Of a stretch of 64,000 bases of DNA, positions 42,381 through 50,585 are shown one piece after another. The DNA is from Fictibacillus phosphorivorans. Its GTDB lineage: Bacteria; Bacillota; Bacilli; Bacillales; Fictibacillaceae. Position 1 is the stretch's first letter, and the number at the start of each line of letters is the position of its first letter. Where the stretch lies: assembly GCF_007673525.1 (NCBI RefSeq), contig NZ_VDZU01000001.1, positions 1,870,177 to 1,934,176 on the forward strand, written 5' to 3'. The notes beneath the pieces were generated by a model. That model saw nothing but the letters and a program-made list of their open reading frames with translations, ran no database searches and had not been told where the DNA came from. The translations under genes were made by a program, and so were the position numbers.

Positions 42381-44556
42381 AAGCAAGTGGATTGTTTGGG
42401 TCATGCTGTTGACCTTTGGAATCAGTGGAATCGTTTCAATACTCGAAAATGGTCATTGGTATTTTAAAAAGGACTACTTTCATACAGAAGAATTCAACTC
42501 ACAATTTGAGGAATTTATCAATTATATAAGTATTTCTGAAATCAATTATCTTTCTGAAGATGAGCTTAAGGACAATATAAAAGTTTCTAAAGAAGAGATT
42601 GAAGAACATCGCACGCGCTATGGAAGTCTATCAGAGCAAATAGCCGATATCAAAAGTCAGTATGACGGCCAGATTGATGAAGCGAAGGCTGCTAAGAACG
42701 ATGATGTTGTTAAACTTTATGAAGAACAAAGAGATGCAAAAGTTAAAGATATCATGGAGAACTTCAAAAGTGACGATCATATCAAAGCTAAGATCGTGAA
42801 GGAAAAAGAAAAAGAAGTAGAGACACTTGTTAAAGAAAGACAAAGTTATATTTCTGATTATGATCCTGACCTTTTGGGTTTCAACTACTATTTGGTGGAT
42901 ATGAACTCAAAAGAGGTATTTACTAATCTTTCTTCAGCAGAAAGCCCTGAAGATCTTAAGAATAAAACAAATTTGTTCTCTAGAGAGTATTCATCGTCAT
43001 CTGAAAACGGCAACTTACGTATTAGTGGACCAAATCCTTTCATAGAATATCATTACGAATATTTTCCTCAAAAGTCAAATACACTTCAGGGCATAATTAC
43101 TCTACCTGAACAAGGAAGTTGGCTACAAAAACAAGTAGATGATTTTGAAAAAAGACAAACGGTGTTTTACATTATTTCGATTTGCAGTATTGTGATTCTA
43201 ATCCTTGTCTTTTTATGGGGCAGAAGACTTCATCCACTACAGATGACCTCTTCTTCAGACAAAGTAAAGATCTATCGTAGAATACCTATTGATATTCGAT
43301 TGGGATTCTTATTGATCAGTTTGTTTTTTGCAATCATGGCAATTGTAATGAACGCACAAAACTACGATAACTTGGTATTTTCATTCACGTATAGTGACGG
43401 TCTATTCGAATTTCTGATCACAACGCTTATGGTGAGTATTACTCTTATTCAAACCACTTGGATCTACCGTGATGTGAGAAACAAACAGTTATATCGAGAT
43501 GCGTTTATCTCTAAGTCAGCCCAATGGTTTTACATGTTAGTTTCTGATGCATTCTACAATAGAAGTGTTGCTATACAAATCATGCTGCTCCTTATCGTTA
43601 TTTTCTTATCAGGTTTCGGGGCTGCAGTCGTATTCTTTCATCCCATGGCTTTCGTCGTTTATTTCATTCTGTTTTTATTCTTTACTGTACCGGTATTCCT
43701 CTACCTTTTTAAAAGAATAGGGTACTTTAATAGAATTATCCAGCACACGAACGAACTTGCGGCGGGACAGATGGAACAAGATCTTCCTCACAAAGGAAAA
43801 TCGGCACTAGCCATGTTAGCTGGAAATCTGAACGTATTAAAACATGGTGTGAAAACGTCTAAGCGTGCTGAAGCAAAAAGTGAGAGGCTTAAAACGGAGT
43901 TGATCACCAATGTCAGTCATGATTTACGAACTCCTTTGACATCGATCATTACGTATACGGAACTCTTAAAGTCACAAGAAGTAACAAAAGAGGATCAGAA
44001 TGCTTATTTAGAAATTATAGATCGCAAGTCCAAGCGTCTAAAGGTTCTGATTGATGATCTGTTCGAAGTATCTAAGATGGCAAGCGGGAATCTGGAGCTG
44101 ATTAAACATAAAGTCGATATCGTCCAGTTGCTTCAACAAGCCATGGCTGAATACAACGAAACCATCAAAGAATCTTCACTTACTTTCAGGGTAGCAACGC
44201 CAAATGCTCCAATCCTTGCTAATGTGGACGGACAAAAGATGTGGCGCGTCTTTGATAACTTGATCGGCAATGCATTAAAGTATTCTATGGAGAATACTAG
44301 AGTATATGTGTCGGTTACAGAAGAAAATCGAAAGGTCATCGTTTCTTTTAAAAATGTCTCGAAGTATGAACTAGGTGGAAACTTTGAAGAACTATTTGAA
44401 CGGTTTAAACGCGGAGACACATCACGTCATACTGATGGTTCTGGCCTCGGTCTCGCCATCGCAAAATCCATTGTAGATCTTCATGAGGGCAGCATGGACA
44501 TCGATGTTGACGGCGATCTGTTTAAAGCTACAATTGAACTGGACTCGGTGAAATGA
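42358..44556 (+). CDS. Large VanS-like sensor histidine kinase
   Basis: A 732-residue kinase. A first membrane helix (about 10-30) is followed by an extracytoplasmic region of about 230 residues holding a charged coiled coil (about 75-165), then a membrane block of about six helices (about 262-460). HisKA follows with H521 in TNVSHDLRTPL, then an ATPase domain (DNLIGNALKYS, GSGLGLAIAKSI). It starts at TTG inside the regulator gene. The sensor half is unusually large for a VanS-type kinase, and the signal is unknown. Confidence 0.9.
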   Translation: MDTKWKNRSKWIVWVMLLTFGISGIVSILENGHWYFKKDYFHTEEFNSQFEEFINYISISEINYLSEDELKDNIKVSKEEIEEHRTRYGSLSEQIADIKSQYDGQIDEAKAAKNDDVVKLYEEQRDAKVKDIMENFKSDDHIKAKIVKEKEKEVETLVKERQSYISDYDPDLLGFNYYLVDMNSKEVFTNLSSAESPEDLKNKTNLFSREYSSSSENGNLRISGPNPFIEYHYEYFPQKSNTLQGIITLPEQGSWLQKQVDDFEKRQTVFYIISICSIVILILVFLWGRRLHPLQMTSSSDKVKIYRRIPIDIRLGFLLISLFFAIMAIVMNAQNYDNLVFSFTYSDGLFEFLITTLMVSITLIQTTWIYRDVRNKQLYRDAFISKSAQWFYMLVSDAFYNRSVAIQIMLLLIVIFLSGFGAAVVFFHPMAFVVYFILFLFFTVPVFLYLFKRIGYFNRIIQHTNELAAGQMEQDLPHKGKSALAMLAGNLNVLKHGVKTSKRAEAKSERLKTELITNVSHDLRTPLTSIITYTELLKSQEVTKEDQNAYLEIIDRKSKRLKVLIDDLFEVSKMASGNLELIKHKVDIVQLLQQAMAEYNETIKESSLTFRVATPNAPILANVDGQKMWRVFDNLIGNALKYSMENTRVYVSVTEENRKVIVSFKNVSKYELGGNFEELFERFKRGDTSRHTDGSGLGLAIAKSIVDLHEGSMDIDVDGDLFKATIELDSVK

Positions 44557-44690
44557 TGAAAATAAACAAGAAATTCTTACTTGGTATGACGATTGTATTG
44601 TTTAGTATTTTCGGATTTGCGGATAACGCAGGAAGTCCTAAATTGAAGGAATCAGTTAATGTAACTAAGATACTTCAAACGAGTGAATAG
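44553..44690 (+). CDS. Coupled 45-residue exported peptide
   Basis: ATG 44553 overlaps the kinase stop (ATGA). The product has a basic start (MMKINKK), a hydrophobic segment (about 8-23) and a polar 20-residue tail (NAGSPKLKESVNVTKILQTS). That is the shape of a secreted pro-peptide, or of a small membrane protein that tunes a kinase. A terminator 13 bp downstream closes the operon. No family is recognised. Confidence 0.6.
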   Translation: MMKINKKFLLGMTIVLFSIFGFADNAGSPKLKESVNVTKILQTSE

Positions 44691-44702
44691 ATTGTGTTAG
44701 TT

Positions 44703-44733
44703 AGCACTTCTTCTAATGAGAGGAGTGCTTTTT
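44703..44733 (+). terminator. Terminator of the VanRS-like operon
   Basis: AGCACTTCT pairs with AG-GAGTGCT (one bulge) around an AT-rich loop, followed by TTTTTA. Confidence 0.75.
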
Positions 44734-44814
44734 ATCTGTTTGCACATTGGAGTGGGGGTATGTTGAGGTGGTGTAAGTTAAGCAACTGATTGTTGATTTA
44801 TAATAATTGAAAAT

Positions 44815-44972
44815 GGACAGATTAATGAGGGAAATGGACAGATTAAGAACAAGATTGGACAGATTATGATCCCAAACGGACAGATTATGATTCCAAACGG
44901 ACAGATTATGATCCCAAACGGACAGATTATGATTCCAAACGGACAGATTATGATCCCAAACGGACAGATTAA
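44815..44972. repeat. 21-bp phased intergenic array D
   Basis: GGACAGATTA begins at 44815, 44836, 44857, 44878, 44899, 44920, 44941 and 44962: eight copies with an exact 21-bp step. The last five spacers alternate between two near-identical forms that differ at one base. The first three spacers differ, so the array looks older at its left edge. A 90-residue ORF on the minus strand (44713-44985) is the array read through. Confidence 0.92.
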
Positions 44973-45007
44973 CTGAAAACACCATTAAAAAACTCCATTG
45001 AAAAAAA

Positions 45008-45034
45008 CAACGACCAGATTATTATCCGGTCGTT
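45008..45034 (-). terminator. Terminator of the RodA/FtsW-like gene
   Basis: AACGACC / GGTCGTT with an inner pairing forms a stem. On the minus strand it is followed by GTTTTTTT. Confidence 0.8.
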
Positions 45035-45065
45035 TTCCCAATTATTACGTTCATCTTCACCTTAT

Positions 45066-46256
45066 TTACTGATCAATCTCAAACATATATCGATTCGTCT
45101 GCACACTTACTCCGAGTACAATCCCCATTAACATCATATTAGACAAAAGTGAGCTGCCTCCATAACTCAAAAAAGGGAGCGTAACCCCTGTTACCGGCAA
45201 CAAACCAATATTCATGCCTACATTCTGAAAAATCTGGAACGAAAGAAGTCCGATTATGCCAGAACACATATACCCGCCAAACGAGTAATTAGACTTTACG
45301 CCTAATATTACGATTTTATAGATTAATAAGAAGAATAGACTTACTACGATGGATGTACCGAGAAAACCTGTGTCTTCACCAATAATGGAAAAGATAAAAT
45401 CAGTGTGAGCTTCAGGTACATACATGATTCCTTCCATCCATCCCTTACCGGAATACCAACCTGAACCGATCGCTGTAATCGCTTGTTTCGTTTGGTATCC
45501 TTGGTCGGTGTATTCAAACGGATTTAACCAGCCGTTTATCCTACTTCGTTGGTGAGGAAGAAGTAAGACGAGCAGTTTCGTCTGAAAAAAGTCATTGAAT
45601 TTAAAATAGATGACGATTAATGCTGTCAAGACGATAGATGGCAGTGAGATGACAGCCAAAATGATCTTCCAGCTTACTCCTGATATGAATATGATGGACA
45701 GAATGATGGAAAGGTAGAGCATGATCATTCCTGAATCTGGCTGTATGGCAACAAAGATAATAGGAGCTAAACTAGCTAGTCCCATTTTGTAAATTAGATA
45801 TAGATCCGATTTTATCGTTCGTTGAATATATTGGTAATTGTGAGATTCAACGATATTACTAAGAACTAAGATTAAAGCGATCTTCATGAATTCTGATGGC
45901 TGAAAAGAGCCAAGGAAAGGTAATTGATACCACGCTTTTGAACCGTTGATCGGCTTTGCAATACTTTCTGGTGCAAAAATTAACATCACAATAAAAAATA
46001 AAACAATGCCATAAAAATACCAAGACATTCTTTTAAGTTGCTCAAAATCAAGCCTCGCTATAGCTAACATCAAAATGGTACTTAATGTGTACCAAAATAT
46101 CTGCTTTGGAACAAAATTATCATTATACTGACCTGATTGTTGGCCGCTATAGATGAACATTAAGCTAATAATTGATAATAAGAAGAGTATAAATAGAATT
46201 CCGTAATCCAATTTATCTATAAATGTTTTACTGTTGGGAGTCTCCATGTACCGCAC
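45066..46256 (-). CDS. SEDS-family peptidoglycan glycosyltransferase (RodA/FtsW/SpoVE-like)
   Basis: A 396-residue protein with about ten membrane helices. The SEDS signature near the C-terminus (GLLPVTGVTLPFLSYGGSSLLSNMMLMGIVLGV) and the extracellular loop with PEAHTDFIFSIIGEDTG, whose Asp is the catalytic candidate, are intact. SEDS proteins polymerise lipid II glycan strands with a class B PBP. No PBP gene is adjacent, so it is an extra rod- or spore-related copy. The start is GTG 46256 or the ATG nine bases in; both are weakly supported. Confidence 0.9.
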   Translation of the reverse strand: MRYMETPNSKTFIDKLDYGILFILFLLSIISLMFIYSGQQSGQYNDNFVPKQIFWYTLSTILMLAIARLDFEQLKRMSWYFYGIVLFFIVMLIFAPESIAKPINGSKAWYQLPFLGSFQPSEFMKIALILVLSNIVESHNYQYIQRTIKSDLYLIYKMGLASLAPIIFVAIQPDSGMIMLYLSIILSIIFISGVSWKIILAVISLPSIVLTALIVIYFKFNDFFQTKLLVLLLPHQRSRINGWLNPFEYTDQGYQTKQAITAIGSGWYSGKGWMEGIMYVPEAHTDFIFSIIGEDTGFLGTSIVVSLFFLLIYKIVILGVKSNYSFGGYMCSGIIGLLSFQIFQNVGMNIGLLPVTGVTLPFLSYGGSSLLSNMMLMGIVLGVSVQTNRYMFEIDQ

Positions 46257-46340
46257 TCATTCCTGTTTTTCATTATTTTACCAAAAATAATGATACCACA
46301 TTTTGGCACCCATGAGGCAAGTTTAAACCGTTACGAAAAA

Positions 46341-46392
46341 TTGACTTTATAAAATAGTGTGATATGATTAACTAACGACCGTTCGGAAGGTG
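46341..46392 (+). promoter_or_regulatory. Promoter and likely TetR operator of the SMR operon
   Basis: TTGACT (46341-46346) and TATGAT (46363-46368) form a promoter with a 16-bp spacer. ACGACCGTTCGG (46375-46386), an imperfect palindrome, lies immediately downstream where a repressor would block transcription. There is no guanidine-I riboswitch in this leader. Confidence 0.5.
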
Positions 46393-46400
46393 GTTTACTA

Positions 46401-46985
46401 ATGACTTATGATCAATTAAAACAAACAGCGCTCGTCCAGTTTGCACAACTCGGTTATGAGGGTGCTTCTTTGGCAATAATCGCAAATGAGGTAGGGATTA
46501 AAAAGCAATCGATCTACACGCACTTTAAGAGTAAGGACGATCTTTATATACAAATATTTAAAGATGCAACAGATTGTGAAATAGATTTTATTAAACAATT
46601 TGTACAAGATCAGCAATCTCAAACACTGAAAGATGTTTTATTTAGATTTTTAACAGAGTATCTAAATCGATTCGAACAAAACAACAACATGAAGTTTTTT
46701 ATGCGAACGTCTTTTTACCCGCCAGTGCAGCATGAAGAAGTGATAAAAGCGGGAAGTAACAAATTTGTTGATCATTTGGAGCATTTATTTACGTCATTTA
46801 ACGAACAACATTTGGATGAATTACGACCGGATGTTACACCCGAATCAGCAGCTCTTGCGTTTCTTACGATGTTAGACGGACTTCTTGTTGAGTTAATCTA
46901 TGGAATTCCAGAAAGACTGCAAAAAAGATCGAAACAGTCATGGTCCGTTTTCTGGCGGGGTATTAGTAGTGAAAGTGGTGAATAG
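46401..46985 (+). CDS. TetR-family repressor of the SMR pair
   Basis: A 194-residue TetR regulator: helix-turn-helix at about residues 24-45 ([27 protein letters not shown]) and a helical ligand domain. It is 2 bp from the first SMR gene, so the product very probably represses its own operon and responds to an exported compound. The layout resembles B. subtilis yvdT-yvdS-yvdR. AAGGTGG precedes the ATG. Confidence 0.88.
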   Translation: MTYDQLKQTALVQFAQLGYEGASLAIIANEVGIKKQSIYTHFKSKDDLYIQIFKDATDCEIDFIKQFVQDQQSQTLKDVLFRFLTEYLNRFEQNNNMKFFMRTSFYPPVQHEEVIKAGSNKFVDHLEHLFTSFNEQHLDELRPDVTPESAALAFLTMLDGLLVELIYGIPERLQKRSKQSWSVFWRGISSESGE

Positions 46986-46987
46986 TA

Positions 46988-47329
46988 ATGAATCGTGCGT
47001 GGGCTTATGTTTTATTAGGATCAGTGTTTGAAGTGTGTTGGGTAATTGGTTTAAAGCATTCATATAATTTCTTGACGTGGACAGGAACCACAATTGCCAT
47101 CATCTTTTCCTTTGCACTTCTTATTTTGGCTACGAATAAACTTCCTGTGGGTACAGTTTATGCCGTATTTACTGGATTAGGAGCAAGTGGGACAGTTTTG
47201 ATGGAAATGCTTGTTTTCGGTGAGCCTTTTAAAATGTTAAAAATTATACTCATTCTTGTTCTTCTTGCAGGAGTTATGGGACTTAAATTAGTAACAGGAA
47301 AACCAAAATCAGAAGGAGGGGTTCACTAA
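46988..47329 (+). CDS. SMR transporter subunit, YkkC-like
   Basis: A 113-residue, four-helix small multidrug resistance protein. E16 in [18 protein letters not shown] is the proton/substrate Glu, and the WVIGLK motif marks the guanidinium (SUG/Gdx or YkkC) subgroup. [19 protein letters not shown] matches YkkC closely from memory. Its stop overlaps the second subunit's start by one base, so a heterodimer is expected, as for YkkCD. Confidence 0.88.
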   Translation: MNRAWAYVLLGSVFEVCWVIGLKHSYNFLTWTGTTIAIIFSFALLILATNKLPVGTVYAVFTGLGASGTVLMEMLVFGEPFKMLKIILILVLLAGVMGLKLVTGKPKSEGGVH

Positions 47330-47643
47330 TGGGCTGGATCTTTCTGGTGTTTGCAGGTCTGTTTGAGGTAGTGGGTGTTACAGGAATGAACCTTGTTGCA
47401 AAAAGAAGAAACATTCTTTCATTTCTTGTTCTTGTTATAGGATTTAGTAGCAGCTTTCTTTTGTTGAGTTTTGCAATGCAATCATTACCGATGGGTACCG
47501 CTTATGCGATCTGGACAGGTATCGGTACTGTAGGTTCGGGACTTGTAGGAATCTTATTTTATGGTGAATCAAAAAATGGTCTAAGAATTCTGTTCATGGC
47601 AATGGTGCTTAGTGCTGCAGTTGGACTTAAACTGATTAGCTAA
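47329..47643 (+). CDS. SMR transporter subunit, YkkD-like
   Basis: A 104-residue SMR protein with E13 in FAGLFEVVGVTGMNLVAK and the LPMGTAYAIWTGIGTVGSGLVGILFYGE stretch of YkkD. Paired with the previous gene it should form a heteromeric proton-coupled exporter of cationic compounds, perhaps guanidinium derivatives. In B. subtilis ykkCD is under a guanidine riboswitch; here TetR control seems to replace it. Confidence 0.88.
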   Translation: MGWIFLVFAGLFEVVGVTGMNLVAKRRNILSFLVLVIGFSSSFLLLSFAMQSLPMGTAYAIWTGIGTVGSGLVGILFYGESKNGLRILFMAMVLSAAVGLKLIS

Positions 47644-47709
47644 GAAGGAGAACTTTGTTGTTAAGTAGAATTAACCTCACTATACAATATTAGTAGAAGA
47701 GGGATTCAT

Positions 47710-48114
47710 TTGACGATTCATGATACGTTTCGATTTGGTTCTCATGCCATGATATTTAACGCAGAGAATAAGGTGCTATTGTTAAAACGAACTTACGGAA
47801 ACAAAGGTTGGAGTTTGCCTGGAGGTGCTGTGGATTCAGGCGAAACGATTCATCAGGCATTGTCTCGCGAATGTAGAGAAGAACTTGGTATTGATGTGAT
47901 AGATCCTGTTTTAACGGGATTTTATTTTCACAGTACAATTAACACTCAAGCAGCGATATTCCGATGTATGATCTCAGAAGATGCTGGAATTGTTCTCAGC
48001 TCAGAACACTCAGACTACAAATGGGTCGATATAGGTGAATTGAGTGAGAGTCAGCGTATTCGAGCACAGGATGCTTTACGTTTTCGAGGACAAGTTTTTA
48101 GTAGAGCTTTCTAA
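47710..48114 (+). CDS. NUDIX hydrolase
   Basis: A 134-residue NUDIX-fold enzyme with a complete Nudix box, GGAVDSGETIHQALSRECREELGID (G-x5-E-x7-R-E-U-x-E-E-x-G-U), that should bind magnesium and cut a nucleoside diphosphate linked to X. The substrate is unknown. TTG start behind GAAGAGGG. It lies 66 bp after the SMR pair and may share that transcript. Confidence 0.88.
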   Translation: MTIHDTFRFGSHAMIFNAENKVLLLKRTYGNKGWSLPGGAVDSGETIHQALSRECREELGIDVIDPVLTGFYFHSTINTQAAIFRCMISEDAGIVLSSEHSDYKWVDIGELSESQRIRAQDALRFRGQVFSRAF

Positions 48115-48140
48115 TATTAATCTGAATTAGGTAAAAAACG

Positions 48141-48175
48141 TGCATTTCTTCCAAATGGGAGAAGTGCATTTTTTT
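48141..48175 (+). terminator. Terminator of the NUDIX gene
   Basis: TGCATTTCTTCC pairs with GGGAGAAGTGCA (G-T pairs) across a 4-nt loop, followed by seven T residues. Confidence 0.85.
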
Positions 48176-48284
48176 ATAAAAATTATAGATAGTAATACCT
48201 AGAAAATTCGTCGTTTTGACAAGGATATGCTTAGAAGTTGTCGAAAATCATGTAAGGTAGGTAATCAAGGAAGTAGGGAACTGT

Positions 48285-49523
48285 ATGTTAGAGTCGATAC
48301 AAAGCATGTGCTTACACGTGGTCTTTATCCTTTTTACAATCCTTATTTATCAAGTGTTCTTTAATGAAAGAGATGAAGAACGGAAGAAAGTTACTTCGAG
48401 ATTCTTTTTGCTCATGCTTATCATTTTAGTTTTCACGATGAGCCAGCCAGTCGTTTATTCTGAAATCTATAAATATGATTTTAAATCGGTTGCCATCATA
48501 TTGTCGTTCTTATACGGTGGGAAAAGGGTAGGGTATTTAAGCTTATTTGTCCTACTGGTGATGGGTTACTGTACAGATCAGAACTTAGCCGTTTTGCTAG
48601 GAAATTACATGGTCCTCTGTTTATTGTTATTGCCCATAACAAAGCTCTTTCATCGTTACGGCATTAAAGGCAAGATTACCGTTATTAGTTTGTTCTTTTC
48701 ACTGATTCCCATAACAAGAGGAATCTCACTTTTAATAATAGGAGATGAGAAGGAACTCATTTTTGAATTAAGTTCTTCGTTAATCGTATTGGCAACGTTA
48801 ATTGCAGTCGTGCATTTAATCGAGAACATGAACGAGCAGATGGAAATGAGACAAGAGCTTCTTCGAACGGAAAAGATGAACGTGGTCAGTCAGCTTGCGG
48901 CTTCTGTAGCACACGAAATTCGAAACCCTATGACGTCAGTAAGAGGGTTTATGCAGTTGATGCAAAAAGAAGATCTAACAAAGGAACAGCAAATGTACAT
49001 AAGTATTTCGATTGAAGAACTTGATCGAGCACAGGAGATCATTAATCAATATTTAGCGCTGGCTAAACCACAAACAGATCAATACGAAATTATCGATCTC
49101 TCATCTACCATTCAACAATCAATAGATGTGATGCACTCTTATGCCATTTTGAATAGTATACATATTTCGCAACACGTAGAACCTTCTCTAAAAATTGAGG
49201 GGCTAAAACTGGAAATTCAACAAGTATTGATTAATATTATCAAGAACGCCATTGAAGCGATCAAGGAAAAAGGTGAAATTAGGGTATTAGCATTCAAGAA
49301 TATCAACGGTTATGTATGTATCGAAATTAAAGATAACGGTATGGGCATGTCTAAGGAACAGCTGAAAAAACTAGGCAGTCCGTATTATTCTACTAAAGAA
49401 AAAGGAACGGGACTCGGTTTAACCGTATGCCACCAAATAATAAAACAGATGGGTGGACGAATTACGATTGATAGCGAGTTGAAGAAGGGGACATCTTTTA
49501 CGATTAAACTTCCTTCTAAGTGA
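48285..49523 (+). CDS. KinB-like sporulation-type sensor kinase
   Basis: A 412-residue kinase with about six closely packed N-terminal membrane helices (to about 180) and almost no external domain, as in B. subtilis KinB. HisKA has H210 in SVAHEIRNPMTSVRGFMQLM, and the ATPase domain shows NIIKNAIEAIKEKGE, DNGMGMSKEQL and KGTGLGLTVCHQI. Such kinases feed phosphate to Spo0F and so to Spo0A. There is no response regulator beside it, as expected for a phosphorelay kinase. A TGTCGAA 0A-box-like site lies at 48239-48245. Confidence 0.88.
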   Translation: MLESIQSMCLHVVFILFTILIYQVFFNERDEERKKVTSRFFLLMLIILVFTMSQPVVYSEIYKYDFKSVAIILSFLYGGKRVGYLSLFVLLVMGYCTDQNLAVLLGNYMVLCLLLLPITKLFHRYGIKGKITVISLFFSLIPITRGISLLIIGDEKELIFELSSSLIVLATLIAVVHLIENMNEQMEMRQELLRTEKMNVVSQLAASVAHEIRNPMTSVRGFMQLMQKEDLTKEQQMYISISIEELDRAQEIINQYLALAKPQTDQYEIIDLSSTIQQSIDVMHSYAILNSIHISQHVEPSLKIEGLKLEIQQVLINIIKNAIEAIKEKGEIRVLAFKNINGYVCIEIKDNGMGMSKEQLKKLGSPYYSTKEKGTGLGLTVCHQIIKQMGGRITIDSELKKGTSFTIKLPSK

Positions 49524-49538
49524 GGGTATGGATACGAG

Positions 49539-50027
49539 TTGGTAGGAACAGGAGTGAAATTTATTTTATCAAGAAAAATAGTAGCGGCTTCTTTGTCTGG
49601 CACAATTTTTGCCATCATTTTAGGCTTCTTTATACCCGATCCTTTTGGAGATGAATCTTTCAATTCATTTCTAAGCTATGTATTTGCCAGTATTGGAATA
49701 ATCCCTGTTTATATGATGTATAGCTTTCCAGCAATATTAATCTATGGTGTATTAACATCAGTAGTTAGTGATAAAGTTGGAGAATTTATTTCTATTAAAT
49801 CTTCAAATAAAAACGCAGAAATCATTATTTCTGCCGCATTACATATGATTTTCGGGTTAATCTTGCTTTGGTTTAGTCTAGGGGCCGCTGTCTTGTATTT
49901 TATAACTGATAGGATATTGAAAAGAAGAAATGAAAAAATAAAGTGGTATAATGCGTTAAATAGTCTAGCCATACCTTTTCTCACATGGATCGTTACAATG
50001 GGAATGAGTTGGTTAAAAGATCTATAA
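49539..50027 (+). CDS. Membrane protein of unknown function
   Basis: 162 residues with four hydrophobic segments (about 12-30, 43-72, 92-122 and 140-158). No family is recognised. It follows the KinB-like gene by 15 bp on the same strand and could be co-transcribed. The start is uncertain: TTG 49539 has GAGGGT 11 nt upstream, and a GTG at 49554 is directly behind AGGA. Confidence 0.6.
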   Translation: MVGTGVKFILSRKIVAASLSGTIFAIILGFFIPDPFGDESFNSFLSYVFASIGIIPVYMMYSFPAILIYGVLTSVVSDKVGEFISIKSSNKNAEIIISAALHMIFGLILLWFSLGAAVLYFITDRILKRRNEKIKWYNALNSLAIPFLTWIVTMGMSWLKDL

Positions 50028-50135
50028 AAACAGTTAAAATTTCACGATATTAGATTAGAGTACGTTAATGGAAAGTAATTTAAATTAATAAATATTATTT
50101 ATACTATAGTAAATATATTTTATGGGGGATAGCTA

Positions 50136-50384
50136 GTGAATAAGTATGGTAAACTTTCACTTTTGATGGTGGGTATATGTATCATTCTATCTTTTTTTAT
50201 AAATGAAAATATCAAATACCCAGGGATCTTTTTACTGGTATTTGGAGTTTTATATCTATCAGGTGTAATATTCGCTATATTATCAAAAAAGTGGACCAAT
50301 ATTGTCCTAGGTATTTCGTTAAACAGCATCACATTTGTCTTCTTCTTTTTTTTGTTGCTAGCAATGAATATTGGAGAAGCATAA
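50136..50384 (+). CDS. Small three-helix membrane protein, unknown
   Basis: 82 residues with three hydrophobic segments (about 6-21, 28-49 and 54-77). GTG start behind GGGGGAT. Not recognised. A strong terminator shared with the convergent rap-phr transcript follows. Confidence 0.65.
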   Translation: MNKYGKLSLLMVGICIILSFFINENIKYPGIFLLVFGVLYLSGVIFAILSKKWTNIVLGISLNSITFVFFFFLLLAMNIGEA

Positions 50385-50401
50385 AGTAACCTATAAATTT
50401 A

Positions 50402-50445
50402 AGCACAAAAAAACGATCAGAAAATCTCTGATCGTTTTTTGTGCT
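50402..50445. terminator. Strong bidirectional terminator
   Basis: An arm of 20 bp (AGCACAAAAAAACGATCAGA) pairs almost perfectly with the following sequence across a 5-nt loop, with A and T tracts on both sides. It ends both the small membrane gene and the rap-phr operon. Confidence 0.92.
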
Positions 50446-50456
50446 AACAACCTGTA

Positions 50457-50585
50457 TTATAATTTTTGAGAAAGGGAGAACGTTCTACCATGCTCAGCTT
50501 GCTCAACTGATTTTGTTGATAGTCCAACAAACACAGCCGTTAGTGCTAGTGAAGTGATGATGATACCTGCAGCGAATTTTTTCAT
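50457..50585 (-). CDS. Phr-type signalling peptide precursor
   Basis: 42 residues: a basic start (MKKF), a hydrophobic export segment (about 5-22) and a short C-terminal region (SVEQAEHGRTFSLSQKL). Its ATG overlaps the Rap stop by 4 bp, the standard rap-phr layout. Phr proteins are exported and trimmed to penta- or hexapeptides that return through Opp and inhibit their Rap. EHGRT within QAEHGRTFS is a candidate, as it ends in Thr like several known Phr peptides. GGAGG precedes the ATG. Confidence 0.82.
   Translation of the reverse strand: MKKFAAGIIITSLALTAVFVGLSTKSVEQAEHGRTFSLSQKL

Noticed and set aside
44713..44985. A 90-codon minus-strand ORF with a heptad repeat
   Set aside because: It is the 21-bp array D read in one frame. 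A plausible ribosome binding site exists, but the repeat lies at a convergent gene junction and the other arrays lack starts, so I treat it as non-coding.
48239..48245. Spo0A-box-like TGTCGAA upstream of the KinB-like gene (also at 54346, 55152 and 61537 in either orientation)
   Set aside because: A 7-bp word is expected several times by chance on both strands of 64 kb, so I did not claim regulation by Spo0A.
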